Positions 1 to 6,873 are shown, counted from the stretch's first letter. The stretch is 8,933 bases of DNA from JAGNLA01 sp964639885 (GCA_964639885.1 CAZXEH010000038.1:1-8933), one strand, 5' to 3'. Notes: generated by a model from the letters alone, not told the origin. Numbers and translations: made by a program.

Positions 1-1047
1 TGCTGTCTTTGCCGACAGGTTTCCAAGCCTTCCCTTTGTCTGGCCTTCAAACTGCGGATCCTGAATCCTGATTGAAAGCACGACAACCAAGCCGTCGCGG
101 GTATCTTCGCCTGCGAGGGTGCTCTCGGGCTTGTCATCCTTGATGATTCCGAGGAGTTTGGCCTTGTCGTTGAGAACCCTGGTCAGAGCCATGTGGAAAC
201 CGGTGACATGCATGCCGCCGTCAATGGTTGTGATTGAGTTGACGAACGAGAAAAGGGTTTCACCGAAACCGGTTGTGTACTGCATTGCGCACTCGATGTA
301 GATGTCGTCCTGTACGCCCTTGAGGTTGACGATCTCCCTCTGAATTGAATCCTTGCCTTCCGAGAGGTAGGAGACGAATTCCGAGAGTCCGCCATCGAAT
401 TTGTAGTTTTCGGTTTTTCCGGAAATCTCGTCGGTGACGGTTATGTCCACGCCGGAGTTCAGGTATGCAAGCTCCCTGAGCCTGTGGCTGATTGTGGTGT
501 AGCTGAACTCGATGTTCTCAAATATTTCTGCATCAGGTTTGAATGTGACAATTGTGCCTGTCTTGTCGGTTGCGCCCGTCACTTCGAGGTCAGTTTCAAT
601 CTGTCCCTGTCTGAAGCGCTGGCGGAAAATCTTGCCGTCCCTCTTGACCACAACCGTGAGCCATAGGGAAAGGGCGTTTACAACTGAAACACCGACGCCG
701 TGGAGGCCGCCTGAAACCTTGTACGTGTCCTTGTTGAACTTGCCACCGGCGTTGAGCTTGGTAAGAGCAACAGTCACGCCAGGAATGCCAAGCTGGGGGT
801 GAAGGTCGACCGGAAAACCTCGTCCGTCGTCCTCGATTGAGATCGACCCATCAAGGTGCATTGTCACGATAATCTTTTTGCAATGGCCAGCCATTGCCTC
901 GTCAATGGAGTTGTCCACGACCTCATAGACCAGATGGTGCAAACCCCTCAGGTCTGTCGTGCCGATGTACATAGCCGGACGTTTTCTGACATGCTCCATG
1001 CCTTCGAGCACGACTATGCTGCTGGCATCATACTTGTTCTCTGTCAT
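1..1047 (-). CDS. gyrB: DNA gyrase subunit B, N-terminal part (runs off left edge)
   Basis: This is the ATPase subunit of the A2B2 topoisomerase that introduces negative supercoils into DNA. Reading the complement from the ATG at 1047 gives 349 uninterrupted residues with no stop before the edge; the full protein is normally about 630-800 residues, so the TOPRIM half lies outside. GHKL ATPase motifs are present in order: E42 and N46 in YEVVDNSIDEA, D73 in DDGRG (74-77 is DGRG), the ATP-lid VSGGLHGVGVSVVNALS (111-127) and T165. These numbers match E. coli GyrB as I recall it. The transducer domain starts near residue 221 and includes the QTK loop with lysine 338. The start is supported by AGGAG (complement of 1054-1058), 6 bases upstream. 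The gene is divergent from a lipoprotein pair, not preceded by recF or dnaN. ParE is an alternative, but the YIECAMQY and FVNSITTIDGGMH segments fit GyrB. No frameshift is seen. Confidence 0.96.
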   Translation of the reverse strand, partial: MTENKYDASSIVVLEGMEHVRKRPAMYIGTTDLRGLHHLVYEVVDNSIDEAMAGHCKKIIVTMHLDGSISIEDDGRGFPVDLHPQLGIPGVTVALTKLNAGGKFNKDTYKVSGGLHGVGVSVVNALSLWLTVVVKRDGKIFRQRFRQGQIETDLEVTGATDKTGTIVTFKPDAEIFENIEFSYTTISHRLRELAYLNSGVDITVTDEISGKTENYKFDGGLSEFVSYLSEGKDSIQREIVNLKGVQDDIYIECAMQYTTGFGETLFSFVNSITTIDGGMHVTGFHMALTRVLNDKAKLLGIIKDDKPESTLAGEDTRDGLVVVLSIRIQDPQFEGQTKGRLGNLSAKTA

Positions 1048-1057
1048 TTATTTCTCC

Positions 1058-1086
1058 TTGAGAAGCTAACCTGATTATGTTAACAT
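1058..1086 (+). promoter_or_regulatory. Candidate sigma-70-type promoter for the lipoprotein pair
   Basis: TTGAGA (1058-1063; 5 of 6 to TTGACA) and TAACAT (1081-1086; 4 of 6 to TATAAT) have a 17-base spacer. The expected transcription start near 1093 is only about 4 bases before the ATG at 1097, so this transcript would be nearly leaderless. Its -35 region overlaps the gyrB leader and ribosome site, so the two promoters face each other across the same DNA. Confidence 0.45.
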
Positions 1087-1105
1087 TGAAGCCGTAATGT
1101 TTCAA
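1077..1105 (-). promoter_or_regulatory. Candidate sigma-70-type promoter for gyrB
   Basis: On the minus strand TTGAAA (complement of 1100-1105) and TAACAT (complement of 1077-1082) are separated by 17 bases. The -35 matches TTGACA at 5 of 6 positions and the -10 matches TATAAT at 4 of 6. The predicted start near 1070 would leave a short leader of roughly 23 bases holding the gyrB ribosome site. The -10 lies inside the palindrome ATGTTAACAT (1077-1086), which also contains the opposing -10. Called by eye, without a scoring matrix. Confidence 0.45.
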
Positions 1106-1597
1106 CAAAACTTGAACTTGTCTATATTGCGAAGGGTTCAGTCTATCCTCGTGGCAATCACCCTGACAGCTTCCACCATTGCAATATTTGCTTCGTGCAA
1201 TCCAGGTTCAGGTTCGGTGATGACACTGCCAGAACCTGACTCTGTTCAAAAAAGGGATTTGACGGTCAGGGGTGTTCCGATTTTCAGCCCATCATCAGAA
1301 AATCAGGAACGCCCTCTGCAAATGGTCGATGGAAAGCAAACAATTACCGGTGATGAAATAATCTTTGACGGTTGTATCGAAACATCATATCTGGCTGCAT
1401 ATGTATACGCCTGGTACGACAAGGAGCTTGGAAATGACGGCTGGAAGAATATCTACAGACGTCCGTACGATGAAAACTACAAGGAAGGCAAGATCACGTC
1501 AATGAAAAATGGTGAAAGGCTGGAAATTTCAATAAATCGAAACACGGCCGACAACAGGACGCTGATCTCTTACCTGTGCACAAAGGAGACAAAGTGA
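1097..1597 (+). CDS. Probable lipoprotein of unknown function
   Basis: A 166-residue protein I cannot assign to a named family. The N-terminus has Arg12-Arg13, a hydrophobic core (about 17-31) and FASC ending at Cys34. This resembles a lipobox, although Phe at -3 is not the usual Leu/Val/Ile, so plain export is possible. A low-complexity Ser/Pro region follows (about 35-85). The C-terminal domain (about 85-162) contains YAWYDKELGNDGWK (104-117) and an alternating beta pattern near RLEISINR, with Cys93 and Cys161 that might pair. The same pattern recurs in the next gene, suggesting paralogy. The ATG at 1097 has no clear Shine-Dalgarno; TTG codons at residues 7, 9 and 11 are possible alternatives, and the last would give a typical short lipoprotein signal beginning with Arg-Arg. 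The TGA overlaps the next start by 4 bases, implying translational coupling. Confidence 0.75.
   Translation: MFQQNLNLSILRRVQSILVAITLTASTIAIFASCNPGSGSVMTLPEPDSVQKRDLTVRGVPIFSPSSENQERPLQMVDGKQTITGDEIIFDGCIETSYLAAYVYAWYDKELGNDGWKNIYRRPYDENYKEGKITSMKNGERLEISINRNTADNRTLISYLCTKETK
1582..1588 (+). promoter_or_regulatory. Ribosome binding site that sets the start of the second lipoprotein
   Basis: AAAGGAG at 1582-1588 lies 5 bases before GTG at 1594. It favours that codon over the in-frame GTG at 1576, which lies upstream of this ribosome site and would put a non-typical stretch before the Lys-Lys signal peptide. Confidence 0.75.
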
Positions 1598-2151
1598 AAA
1601 AACTTGGCTTTGTAATTGCCGCTCTCGTTATCATTCTGGCCGGCTGCCAGTCAGGACAGGTTATTGATAACAGCAAGCTGCTCGATCCAGTGGGAAAGGA
1701 CGCTAAACTCCCTGAAATTGTTACGCCAGTTGCCGCAACAATCCCTTTCAAGCCCAATGATGTGTGGGCTTCACAGCTTTCAAAATTCGTGCCTGTCTAC
1801 GAAAATCCTGAATTTATGCCGGCTGACCAACTTGGAAAGCCCGATATTTACCAAAACCAGCTGACCTCGCAGGCAACAGACATCAATGCCCAGACGTTCC
1901 ACAAGGGCAGCCCCAGAGACATTTTTGAATGGTTTGACAAGAACTACCAGGGCTATGGCTACAAACTCGACACAGCAGCCGACAGGGATCCAAAAGTATA
2001 CATCGTGGTTGACGAACACGGCTATTTCATCCTTTCTGATGGCAAGAAGTCAATTGAAATCCATGTCTGGAACCTTAATGCCTACCCTGGGTGGACAAAA
2101 GTCACCTATGAGGGCTCTGTTTTCAAAGACTGTGGCTGCAGCAAAAAATAG
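1594..2151 (+). CDS. Lipoprotein of unknown function
   Basis: A 185-residue protein from GTG 1594, chosen because it has a well-placed ribosome site, overlaps the upstream stop as GTGA and begins with a textbook lipoprotein signal: Met-Lys-Lys, a hydrophobic core and LAGC with Cys18 as the lipidation site. The mature part has a variable N-terminal section (about 19-95) and a C-terminal domain (about 96-178) with IFEWFDKNYQGYGYK (110-124), then KVYIVVD and SIEIHVW strands. This parallels the C-terminal domain of the upstream protein. The protein ends in a Cys-Gly-Cys tail (180-182), which could bind metal or form disulfides. Known families with a Tyr/Trp...Gly-Trp/Tyr-Lys helix followed by strands include many small envelope proteins, but I cannot name one. 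It is expected to sit in a membrane facing the exterior or periplasm and to be co-expressed with its neighbour. A terminator follows about 42 bases after the stop. Confidence 0.85.
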   Translation: MKKLGFVIAALVIILAGCQSGQVIDNSKLLDPVGKDAKLPEIVTPVAATIPFKPNDVWASQLSKFVPVYENPEFMPADQLGKPDIYQNQLTSQATDINAQTFHKGSPRDIFEWFDKNYQGYGYKLDTAADRDPKVYIVVDEHGYFILSDGKKSIEIHVWNLNAYPGWTKVTYEGSVFKDCGCSKK

Positions 2152-2193
2152 ACTTTATAGAAATAAAACCGTAAATCACTCGGCACACAACCT

Positions 2194-2220
2194 AAAAGCC
2201 CCCGGAAAGGGGGCTTTTTT
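2194..2220 (+). terminator. Rho-independent terminator after the lipoprotein pair
   Basis: The stem AAAAGCCCCC (2194-2203) pairs with GGGGGCTTTT (2209-2218) around a 5-base loop and runs into a T tract ending at 2220. It closes the two-gene unit and separates it from the repeat-protein gene. Confidence 0.93.
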
Positions 2221-2267
2221 GTTTGAACCTTTTTAAGTGTTGTAAAGTACTTCAATCAAATATCCTT

Positions 2268-2275
2268 AAAGGGGG
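2268..2275 (+). promoter_or_regulatory. Ribosome binding site that sets the start of the repeat protein
   Basis: AAAGGGGG directly abuts the ATG at 2276, which is too close for initiation, but is 6 bases before the in-frame ATG at 2282. The second ATG is therefore preferred; the change is only two residues. I found no convincing -35/-10 pair in 2221-2267. TTGAAC at 2223 and TAAAGT at 2243 are only 14 bases apart. Confidence 0.7.
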
Positions 2276-2281
2276 ATGAAA

Positions 2282-5200
2282 ATGAGAAGATTTGCAGTAT
2301 GCATCCTCGCCACAATGCTGATAATGAGTGCGCTCCCAATGCTTGGAGCAAATGCAGCAGCGGCAGTTACAGGCAGGATCACAGGCTTAAATTGCTCTTC
2401 CGGCCAGATGGTCATCATGTACACAACACGAGGGGACTCGATGCAGGTTCGCATGACCTCAGCCACGTCCATCACAGTCAATGGAGCAATCTCCAGCTGT
2501 GATGAGCTTGCGGTCGGGATGACTGCCACGGCATCGGGCAACATCGAGGATGGCGTGCTTGTGGCAACCTTCATTTCTGCCACAGGTGCACAACAGGAGA
2601 AGACGTTCAGGCTGAATACCAAAATCATCAGCCTTGGATGTCCCAACTCAATAACCGCCTCAACCCAGTATGGGACAATCACCTTCGACATTTCTGGAGC
2701 GTCAATCACAAAAGATGGCAGGGCCATCAGCTGCTCCGAACTGGAAATCGGAGACATGGCGGTCATAGCCGGAAAAGTTGTCAGCGGCAGCTACGTTGCA
2801 GAGTCGGTTTCAGCGACGACGCCTTCGACAGAGATGACCATCCAGGGAGTTATCCAGTCCGTTGAGTGTCCAATGATCACGGTGACGGCCTCAGGTCAAA
2901 CCTACACTGTTGACGTTGGATCAGCCAAAATCACGATCAACGGCAAAACTGCATCATGCCAGTCACTGGCATCAGGCATGACAATATCCATTTCAGCGGT
3001 CAAAATTGGCAACACAATCACGGCAAAGATCGTAGTCGCACAGACCCAGAGGAAGCCATTCGTTCTTTCAGGCACAATTGCTGCAATCAGCTGCTCAGCC
3101 GGACAGATGATGCTCAGCACATCACAGGGTACCGCTCCGATCAACATTCAGTCGGCCAGCATCTACAAGGATGACAAGGAAATCTTCTGTGAATCGCTAA
3201 CAGTTGGCGACGAAGTTTCCATTTCAGGTGAAACCGATGGAACGGAATACACTGCCGAGACCATCACAGTAACTCATTCAGGCCCGAAGCAGTTCAACAC
3301 AACAGGCAAGATTGCAAAGCTCGAGTGCCCATACATAACACTCACCACCGTGCTTGGAGACATCAAAATGACGGTTGCCGGAGCAGAGATCAAGATCAAC
3401 AATACGTACTCATCCTGCACCGATCTGCTTGTTGGCGACTATGCGACAGTCTCCGGACTGGTCGTGGGTTCAAGCTACACTGCAAAATCAGTTATTGTAA
3501 ACAGGTCAACCGATCCGAATCCACCAACACCACCAACCCCACCAACACCACCAGAGCCAACTCCACCAGAAACCAAGATCGTAACCGGAAAAGTTCTCCA
3601 GACAAACTGCACAAACAAGCTCGTGCTCGTCGAAACATCCAACGGACAGATCACTGTTCCGCTCCAGATTCAGTTCTATCGTGACGGCGCAATAGCAACT
3701 TGTGAGATCATCCAGGTTGGAGACGCAATCAAGATAACACTCTCAGTAAACGGCACCACAACAGCCATTACAAAAATTGAGTTCTTCTCGTCAAGAACTA
3801 CTCCTTCACCGTCGGAAACAACCTTTGATGCTGAAATTGTCACAATTAACTGCACAGCAAAGATCATAATGGTAAGGAAGGCAGATGGCACCGGACTCAA
3901 TCTCCCGTTAGACCCGGCATGCCAGTTCATCAAGAACGGTGTAGCAATATCATGTTCAGACCTTGTCCCATTCATGATCATCACTGTTACGGCAAGAATC
4001 GATTCAACAAGCGGTTCAATGACCGTAACAAAGATCGTAGCGAAGAATCCACCGACTCCTGGACTCGACACCTATACGGGAACAATCACTGCCATTGACT
4101 GCACGCTTCAAAAACTGAAAGTCAGAATCGACGAGGCAGATATCGATGTCATTATCTCCGGCGCAGCAATCACCATCAATTCAAACATCTCGACATGCCA
4201 GGCGCTTGTAATCGGCATGAAGGTCGTCATTGTCGGAACAATCTCAAATTATATAATCACAGCTACAAAAGTGGACGCAACGGCATCAGAGCCTTCTGAC
4301 TGCAACGGTCCATTCTCACTCACCGGCACGGTTTTCATCATCGACTGTACAAACCGGATAATCTCGGTAAAAGTCGGTTCTGTTCTTGTCACAATGAGAA
4401 TCACCGATGCAACCCTGTTCCTTGTCAACAGCCTTGCATCAGACTGCTCAAACATTGCAAAAGACGATATCGTTGAAATTGCCGGAACCTGCACTTCTGA
4501 AACCGGAATGATCGCGCAGACAATCAACAAAAAGACCACAACCGACCCAGGCACTTCCAACACCTATGAGGGCACAATCCTTTCAATCAGCTGTGGAACA
4601 GGCAATCTCTTCGTCAGGGGTTACGATGGCCTCAGCGTTCTGTTCAAGGTTTATGCATCGACCGAGTTCTACCTCAATGGCCAGAAGGTCACATGCGGCG
4701 CTCTTTTCTACGGAATGACTGTAAAGGTCACCTACAAGGTTGACCCTGTAACAGGCAACAAGATAGCCGACAAGGTTGAGGCAACCGTTGATTCAAGCGG
4801 CGGAGGCAGTGGAGGTGGAGGCGGAACACCACCAACACCACCACCAGGCACCGGCGGCGGAGGTGGAGGCGGCGGTAGCGGCGGTGGCGGCGAAACAACC
4901 CCACCGGAGAGCGGTTCTGGCTCAGGCGGGACTGTAAAGGCCGGCGATCCATACCAGTCAGTGGTGACAGTCGAGTCCTTCGAATGTTCAACCGGAACAG
5001 TCAAAGGATCCGACGAATACAACTCAGGCAAGAAGATCACAATCAACCTCACGTCATCGGCAGGATTCTACTACAAACAGGAAAAGGTCGAGTGTGGTAA
5101 GGTCAAGCCGGGATACATGGTAAAGGTTATCGGTAAGTATGCTTCAGACACCTCAAAGGTTGATGCAGACTCAATCGAAATCCTCCCGGTCTCACCAGTC

Positions 5201-6613
5201 AAATTCTCGGTGTTTGGAAGGATTGTCGACATCAACAACTCAACAGGCGACATCAAGCTCGAAAAGATCACAAACACCCAGTCAAACGGCCCAGTGATCC
5301 AGTCTGTTGTCTCACCGCTCACCTCTGAAATCTTCTCGGTCAAGATCGACCCATCAACAACCTTTGATTACAGAAACGAAAAGCTCACCGTCAAAGACCT
5401 CAGAGTCGGCATCATCATGAACGTCGAAGGCCTTCTTGATCCGGTCAACAACTCAATGACAACCAACAACTTCGCCCTCTCGGCAAGACAGGCAACAGCC
5501 GTAACCCAGACAGGAACCGTTGCAGACGTCTATTGCGACAAGAACCTCTTCTGGATTGCAACCGACGGAAGCCCGGACGCAAAGTATGTCCTTATCAGAA
5601 TGAGTGCCCAGACCGAAATCACAGTCAACGGTACAAAGGCAACATGCGCCGACATCACCAAGGGTTCTTCAATCACAGTCAACGGCAAGCTCGATCCATT
5701 CGATCTCTTCGTCTCTGCCGACACCATCACCAGTGAGTTCGACAAGGAGAAATCAACAACGTTCGAAGGCGAAGTCGTTTCAGTCGATACTTCCAGAAAC
5801 TTCTTCTGGGTAAAGGTTGATGATGCCCAGGGAATCAGATATATCCAGGTCAAGTTTACGCCTGACACTAAAGTAATCGTCTTTGGCAAAATTGGTACCG
5901 CCTCAGACCTTGCAACCGTTGGAATGGTCTCAGTCACTGGTCTTCCGGAAGCCGGAAATACCTTCATCTTCAACGCTGCAACCGTCGAAACAACAGGCAA
6001 GATCGTTGAAAACCTCACAGCAACCGGAACGGTTGTTTTCACAGACTGCACCTCGAAGGTTCTGTTTGTGAAGACCTCGGCCCGTGTTGAAAGGTTCGAG
6101 CTGACCACAGCAACAAAACTCACAAGCGGAGATAAGATTTCAGCATGCACGGACCTCAAGGAAGGCATGAACGTCACTCTCACCTATGACAAAAAGGGAA
6201 CAAAGACGGTTGTGACCAAGATTGTAATGCCACCACCAAAGACGATCATCAAGCTGACAATCGGCCTTGGTGCCATGAGCGTGAACGGCAAAAACCAGCT
6301 CATCGACGCTCCGCCTTACATCAAGGACGGATCAACGATGGTTCCGCTCAGGGTCGTCACGGAAGCCTTTGGAGCATCGTTGACCTGGAACCAGTCTGAC
6401 AAGAGGATCACCCTTCAAAAGGGGTCAAAGATCATCATCTGCTGGATCGGGCGCACAGATGCCCTGGTTGGCGGACTCACAACCCCGATGAAGCAGGCTC
6501 CCGAACAGGACAAGTCCGGCAGAACAATGGTTCCGATCCGTTTCATGTCAGAGCTGTTTGGCGCTGAAGTGCTCTGGGATCAGGAATCCAAGACCATCAC
6601 AATCACGATGTGA
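2282..6613 (+). CDS. Giant secreted protein: 15 DUF5666-like repeats plus a C-terminal stalk domain
   Basis: A 1443-residue exported protein with no enzyme motif, probably structural or adhesive at the cell surface. The signal peptide (1-25) has Arg-Arg, a hydrophobic core and a likely ANA cut. Then come fifteen beta-rich repeats of about 75-100 residues, with the pattern G-x-I-x-x-(I/L)-x-C, strands, N-G-x-x-x-(S/T)-C-x-x-L-x-x-G-M. Approximate ranges: 29-107, 108-185, 186-259, 260-337, 338-408; Pro linker 409-432; 434-513, 514-596, 597-677, 678-760, 761-837; Gly/Pro linker 838-891; 892-974, 975-1076, 1077-1159, 1160-1243, 1244-1322. Residues 1323-1443 form a copper-amine-oxidase N-terminal (stalk) domain with paired MVPLRVVTEAFGA and MVPIRFMSELFGA motifs. 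Repeats 12 and 14 lack both cysteines. There is no C-terminal membrane anchor or LPXTG. The DUF5666 call is by pattern; other OB-like folds are possible. It is flanked by terminators, so probably transcribed alone. Confidence 0.93.
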   Translation: MRRFAVCILATMLIMSALPMLGANAAAAVTGRITGLNCSSGQMVIMYTTRGDSMQVRMTSATSITVNGAISSCDELAVGMTATASGNIEDGVLVATFISATGAQQEKTFRLNTKIISLGCPNSITASTQYGTITFDISGASITKDGRAISCSELEIGDMAVIAGKVVSGSYVAESVSATTPSTEMTIQGVIQSVECPMITVTASGQTYTVDVGSAKITINGKTASCQSLASGMTISISAVKIGNTITAKIVVAQTQRKPFVLSGTIAAISCSAGQMMLSTSQGTAPINIQSASIYKDDKEIFCESLTVGDEVSISGETDGTEYTAETITVTHSGPKQFNTTGKIAKLECPYITLTTVLGDIKMTVAGAEIKINNTYSSCTDLLVGDYATVSGLVVGSSYTAKSVIVNRSTDPNPPTPPTPPTPPEPTPPETKIVTGKVLQTNCTNKLVLVETSNGQITVPLQIQFYRDGAIATCEIIQVGDAIKITLSVNGTTTAITKIEFFSSRTTPSPSETTFDAEIVTINCTAKIIMVRKADGTGLNLPLDPACQFIKNGVAISCSDLVPFMIITVTARIDSTSGSMTVTKIVAKNPPTPGLDTYTGTITAIDCTLQKLKVRIDEADIDVIISGAAITINSNISTCQALVIGMKVVIVGTISNYIITATKVDATASEPSDCNGPFSLTGTVFIIDCTNRIISVKVGSVLVTMRITDATLFLVNSLASDCSNIAKDDIVEIAGTCTSETGMIAQTINKKTTTDPGTSNTYEGTILSISCGTGNLFVRGYDGLSVLFKVYASTEFYLNGQKVTCGALFYGMTVKVTYKVDPVTGNKIADKVEATVDSSGGGSGGGGGTPPTPPPGTGGGGGGGGSGGGGETTPPESGSGSGGTVKAGDPYQSVVTVESFECSTGTVKGSDEYNSGKKITINLTSSAGFYYKQEKVECGKVKPGYMVKVIGKYASDTSKVDADSIEILPVSPVKFSVFGRIVDINNSTGDIKLEKITNTQSNGPVIQSVVSPLTSEIFSVKIDPSTTFDYRNEKLTVKDLRVGIIMNVEGLLDPVNNSMTTNNFALSARQATAVTQTGTVADVYCDKNLFWIATDGSPDAKYVLIRMSAQTEITVNGTKATCADITKGSSITVNGKLDPFDLFVSADTITSEFDKEKSTTFEGEVVSVDTSRNFFWVKVDDAQGIRYIQVKFTPDTKVIVFGKIGTASDLATVGMVSVTGLPEAGNTFIFNAATVETTGKIVENLTATGTVVFTDCTSKVLFVKTSARVERFELTTATKLTSGDKISACTDLKEGMNVTLTYDKKGTKTVVTKIVMPPPKTIIKLTIGLGAMSVNGKNQLIDAPPYIKDGSTMVPLRVVTEAFGASLTWNQSDKRITLQKGSKIIICWIGRTDALVGGLTTPMKQAPEQDKSGRTMVPIRFMSELFGAEVLWDQESKTITITM
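3506..3577 (+). other. Proline/threonine linker between repeat sets 1 and 2
   Basis: It encodes residues 409-432 of the repeat protein, a run of Pro-Pro-Thr units with a Glu-Pro interruption, built from CCA/ACA-type codons. Such segments usually form extended, stiff linkers. It falls exactly after the fifth repeat. Confidence 0.85.
4793..4954 (+). other. Glycine/proline linker between repeat sets 2 and 3, GGN microsatellite-like DNA
   Basis: It encodes residues 838-891: two poly-Gly/Ser tracts separated by a Thr-Pro-Pro segment, then Ser/Gly/Thr-rich residues. The DNA is a GGN-rich tract on the coding strand. It falls exactly after the tenth repeat and is the longest low-complexity segment of the protein. 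On the opposite strand it reads as poly-proline, which is a shadow and not a gene. Confidence 0.85.
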
Positions 6614-6630
6614 CATTAATTCAAAACCTG

Positions 6631-6659
6631 AAAAAGCCCCGGTTTCTCCGGGGCTTTTT
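6631..6659 (+). terminator. Rho-independent terminator after the repeat protein
   Basis: A perfect 12-bp stem, AAAAAGCCCCGG (6631-6642) with CCGGGGCTTTTT (6648-6659), around a TTTCT loop and followed by more T. The stop codon is 18 bases upstream. Confidence 0.95.
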
Positions 6660-6667
6660 GTTTTTGT

Positions 6668-6692
6668 AAACACTCCCTCACCCTTAATCCCT
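6668..6692 (+). repeat. 25-bp direct repeat, copy 1
   Basis: The block containing ACTCCCTCACCC and TTAATCCCT is identical to 6874-6898. In this copy it is followed by only 7 bases before the 91-bp block. Confidence 0.9.
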
Positions 6693-6699
6693 ATTTTTG

Positions 6700-6790
6700 C
6701 GGCTCCGCCGGTAAAGAACTGAGCCCCTTGATTATTCTTATATTGAAATCACTGGCCAAGCCAGATGATTTCATGAATTTCGAGTGATAA
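6700..6790 (+). repeat. 91-bp direct repeat, copy 1
   Basis: Identical to 6995-7085 except for one base (G at 6723, A at 7018). It begins with the small inverted repeat CGGCTCCGCCG and contains a strong hairpin at 6744-6773: an 8-bp stem TGAAATCA/TGATTTCA continued by a 5-bp stem CTGGC/GCCAG, with a CAA loop and one bulged A at 6765. Confidence 0.95.
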
Positions 6791-6822
6791 TAATTAAGAT
6801 AAAGAAAACCAATAATTTTACC

Positions 6823-6846
6823 CCCCCCTTTTTTTATGAAGGGGGG
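6823..6846. repeat. C-run/G-run hairpin of unit 1
   Basis: CCCCCCTT (6823-6830) pairs with AAGGGGGG (6839-6846) around an 8-base T-rich loop. It is similar in position and base pattern to the hairpin at 7123-7145. Confidence 0.8.
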
Positions 6847-6873
6847 ATTGTAAACCTCGATTTAATCAAGATA

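Noticed and set aside
1..90. Possible frameshift near the left end of gyrB
   Set aside because: Rechecking the complement showed the frame continues through RIQDPQFEGQTK to the edge without a break.
2221..2281. Sigma-70 promoter directly upstream of the repeat protein
   Set aside because: TTGAAC is present but the best -10-like hexamers are wrongly spaced. A promoter must exist after the terminator, but I cannot point to it.
2266..2766. 166-codon minus-strand open frame
   Set aside because: Antisense shadow of the first repeats; it ends over the ribosome site of the real gene.
4732..5052. Minus-strand poly-proline protein
   Set aside because: It is the complement of the GGN glycine linker inside the repeat protein.
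5530..6183. 217-codon minus-strand open frame
   Set aside because: It lies antisense within the repeat protein, has no start signals, and exists because the sense codon bias avoids antisense stops.
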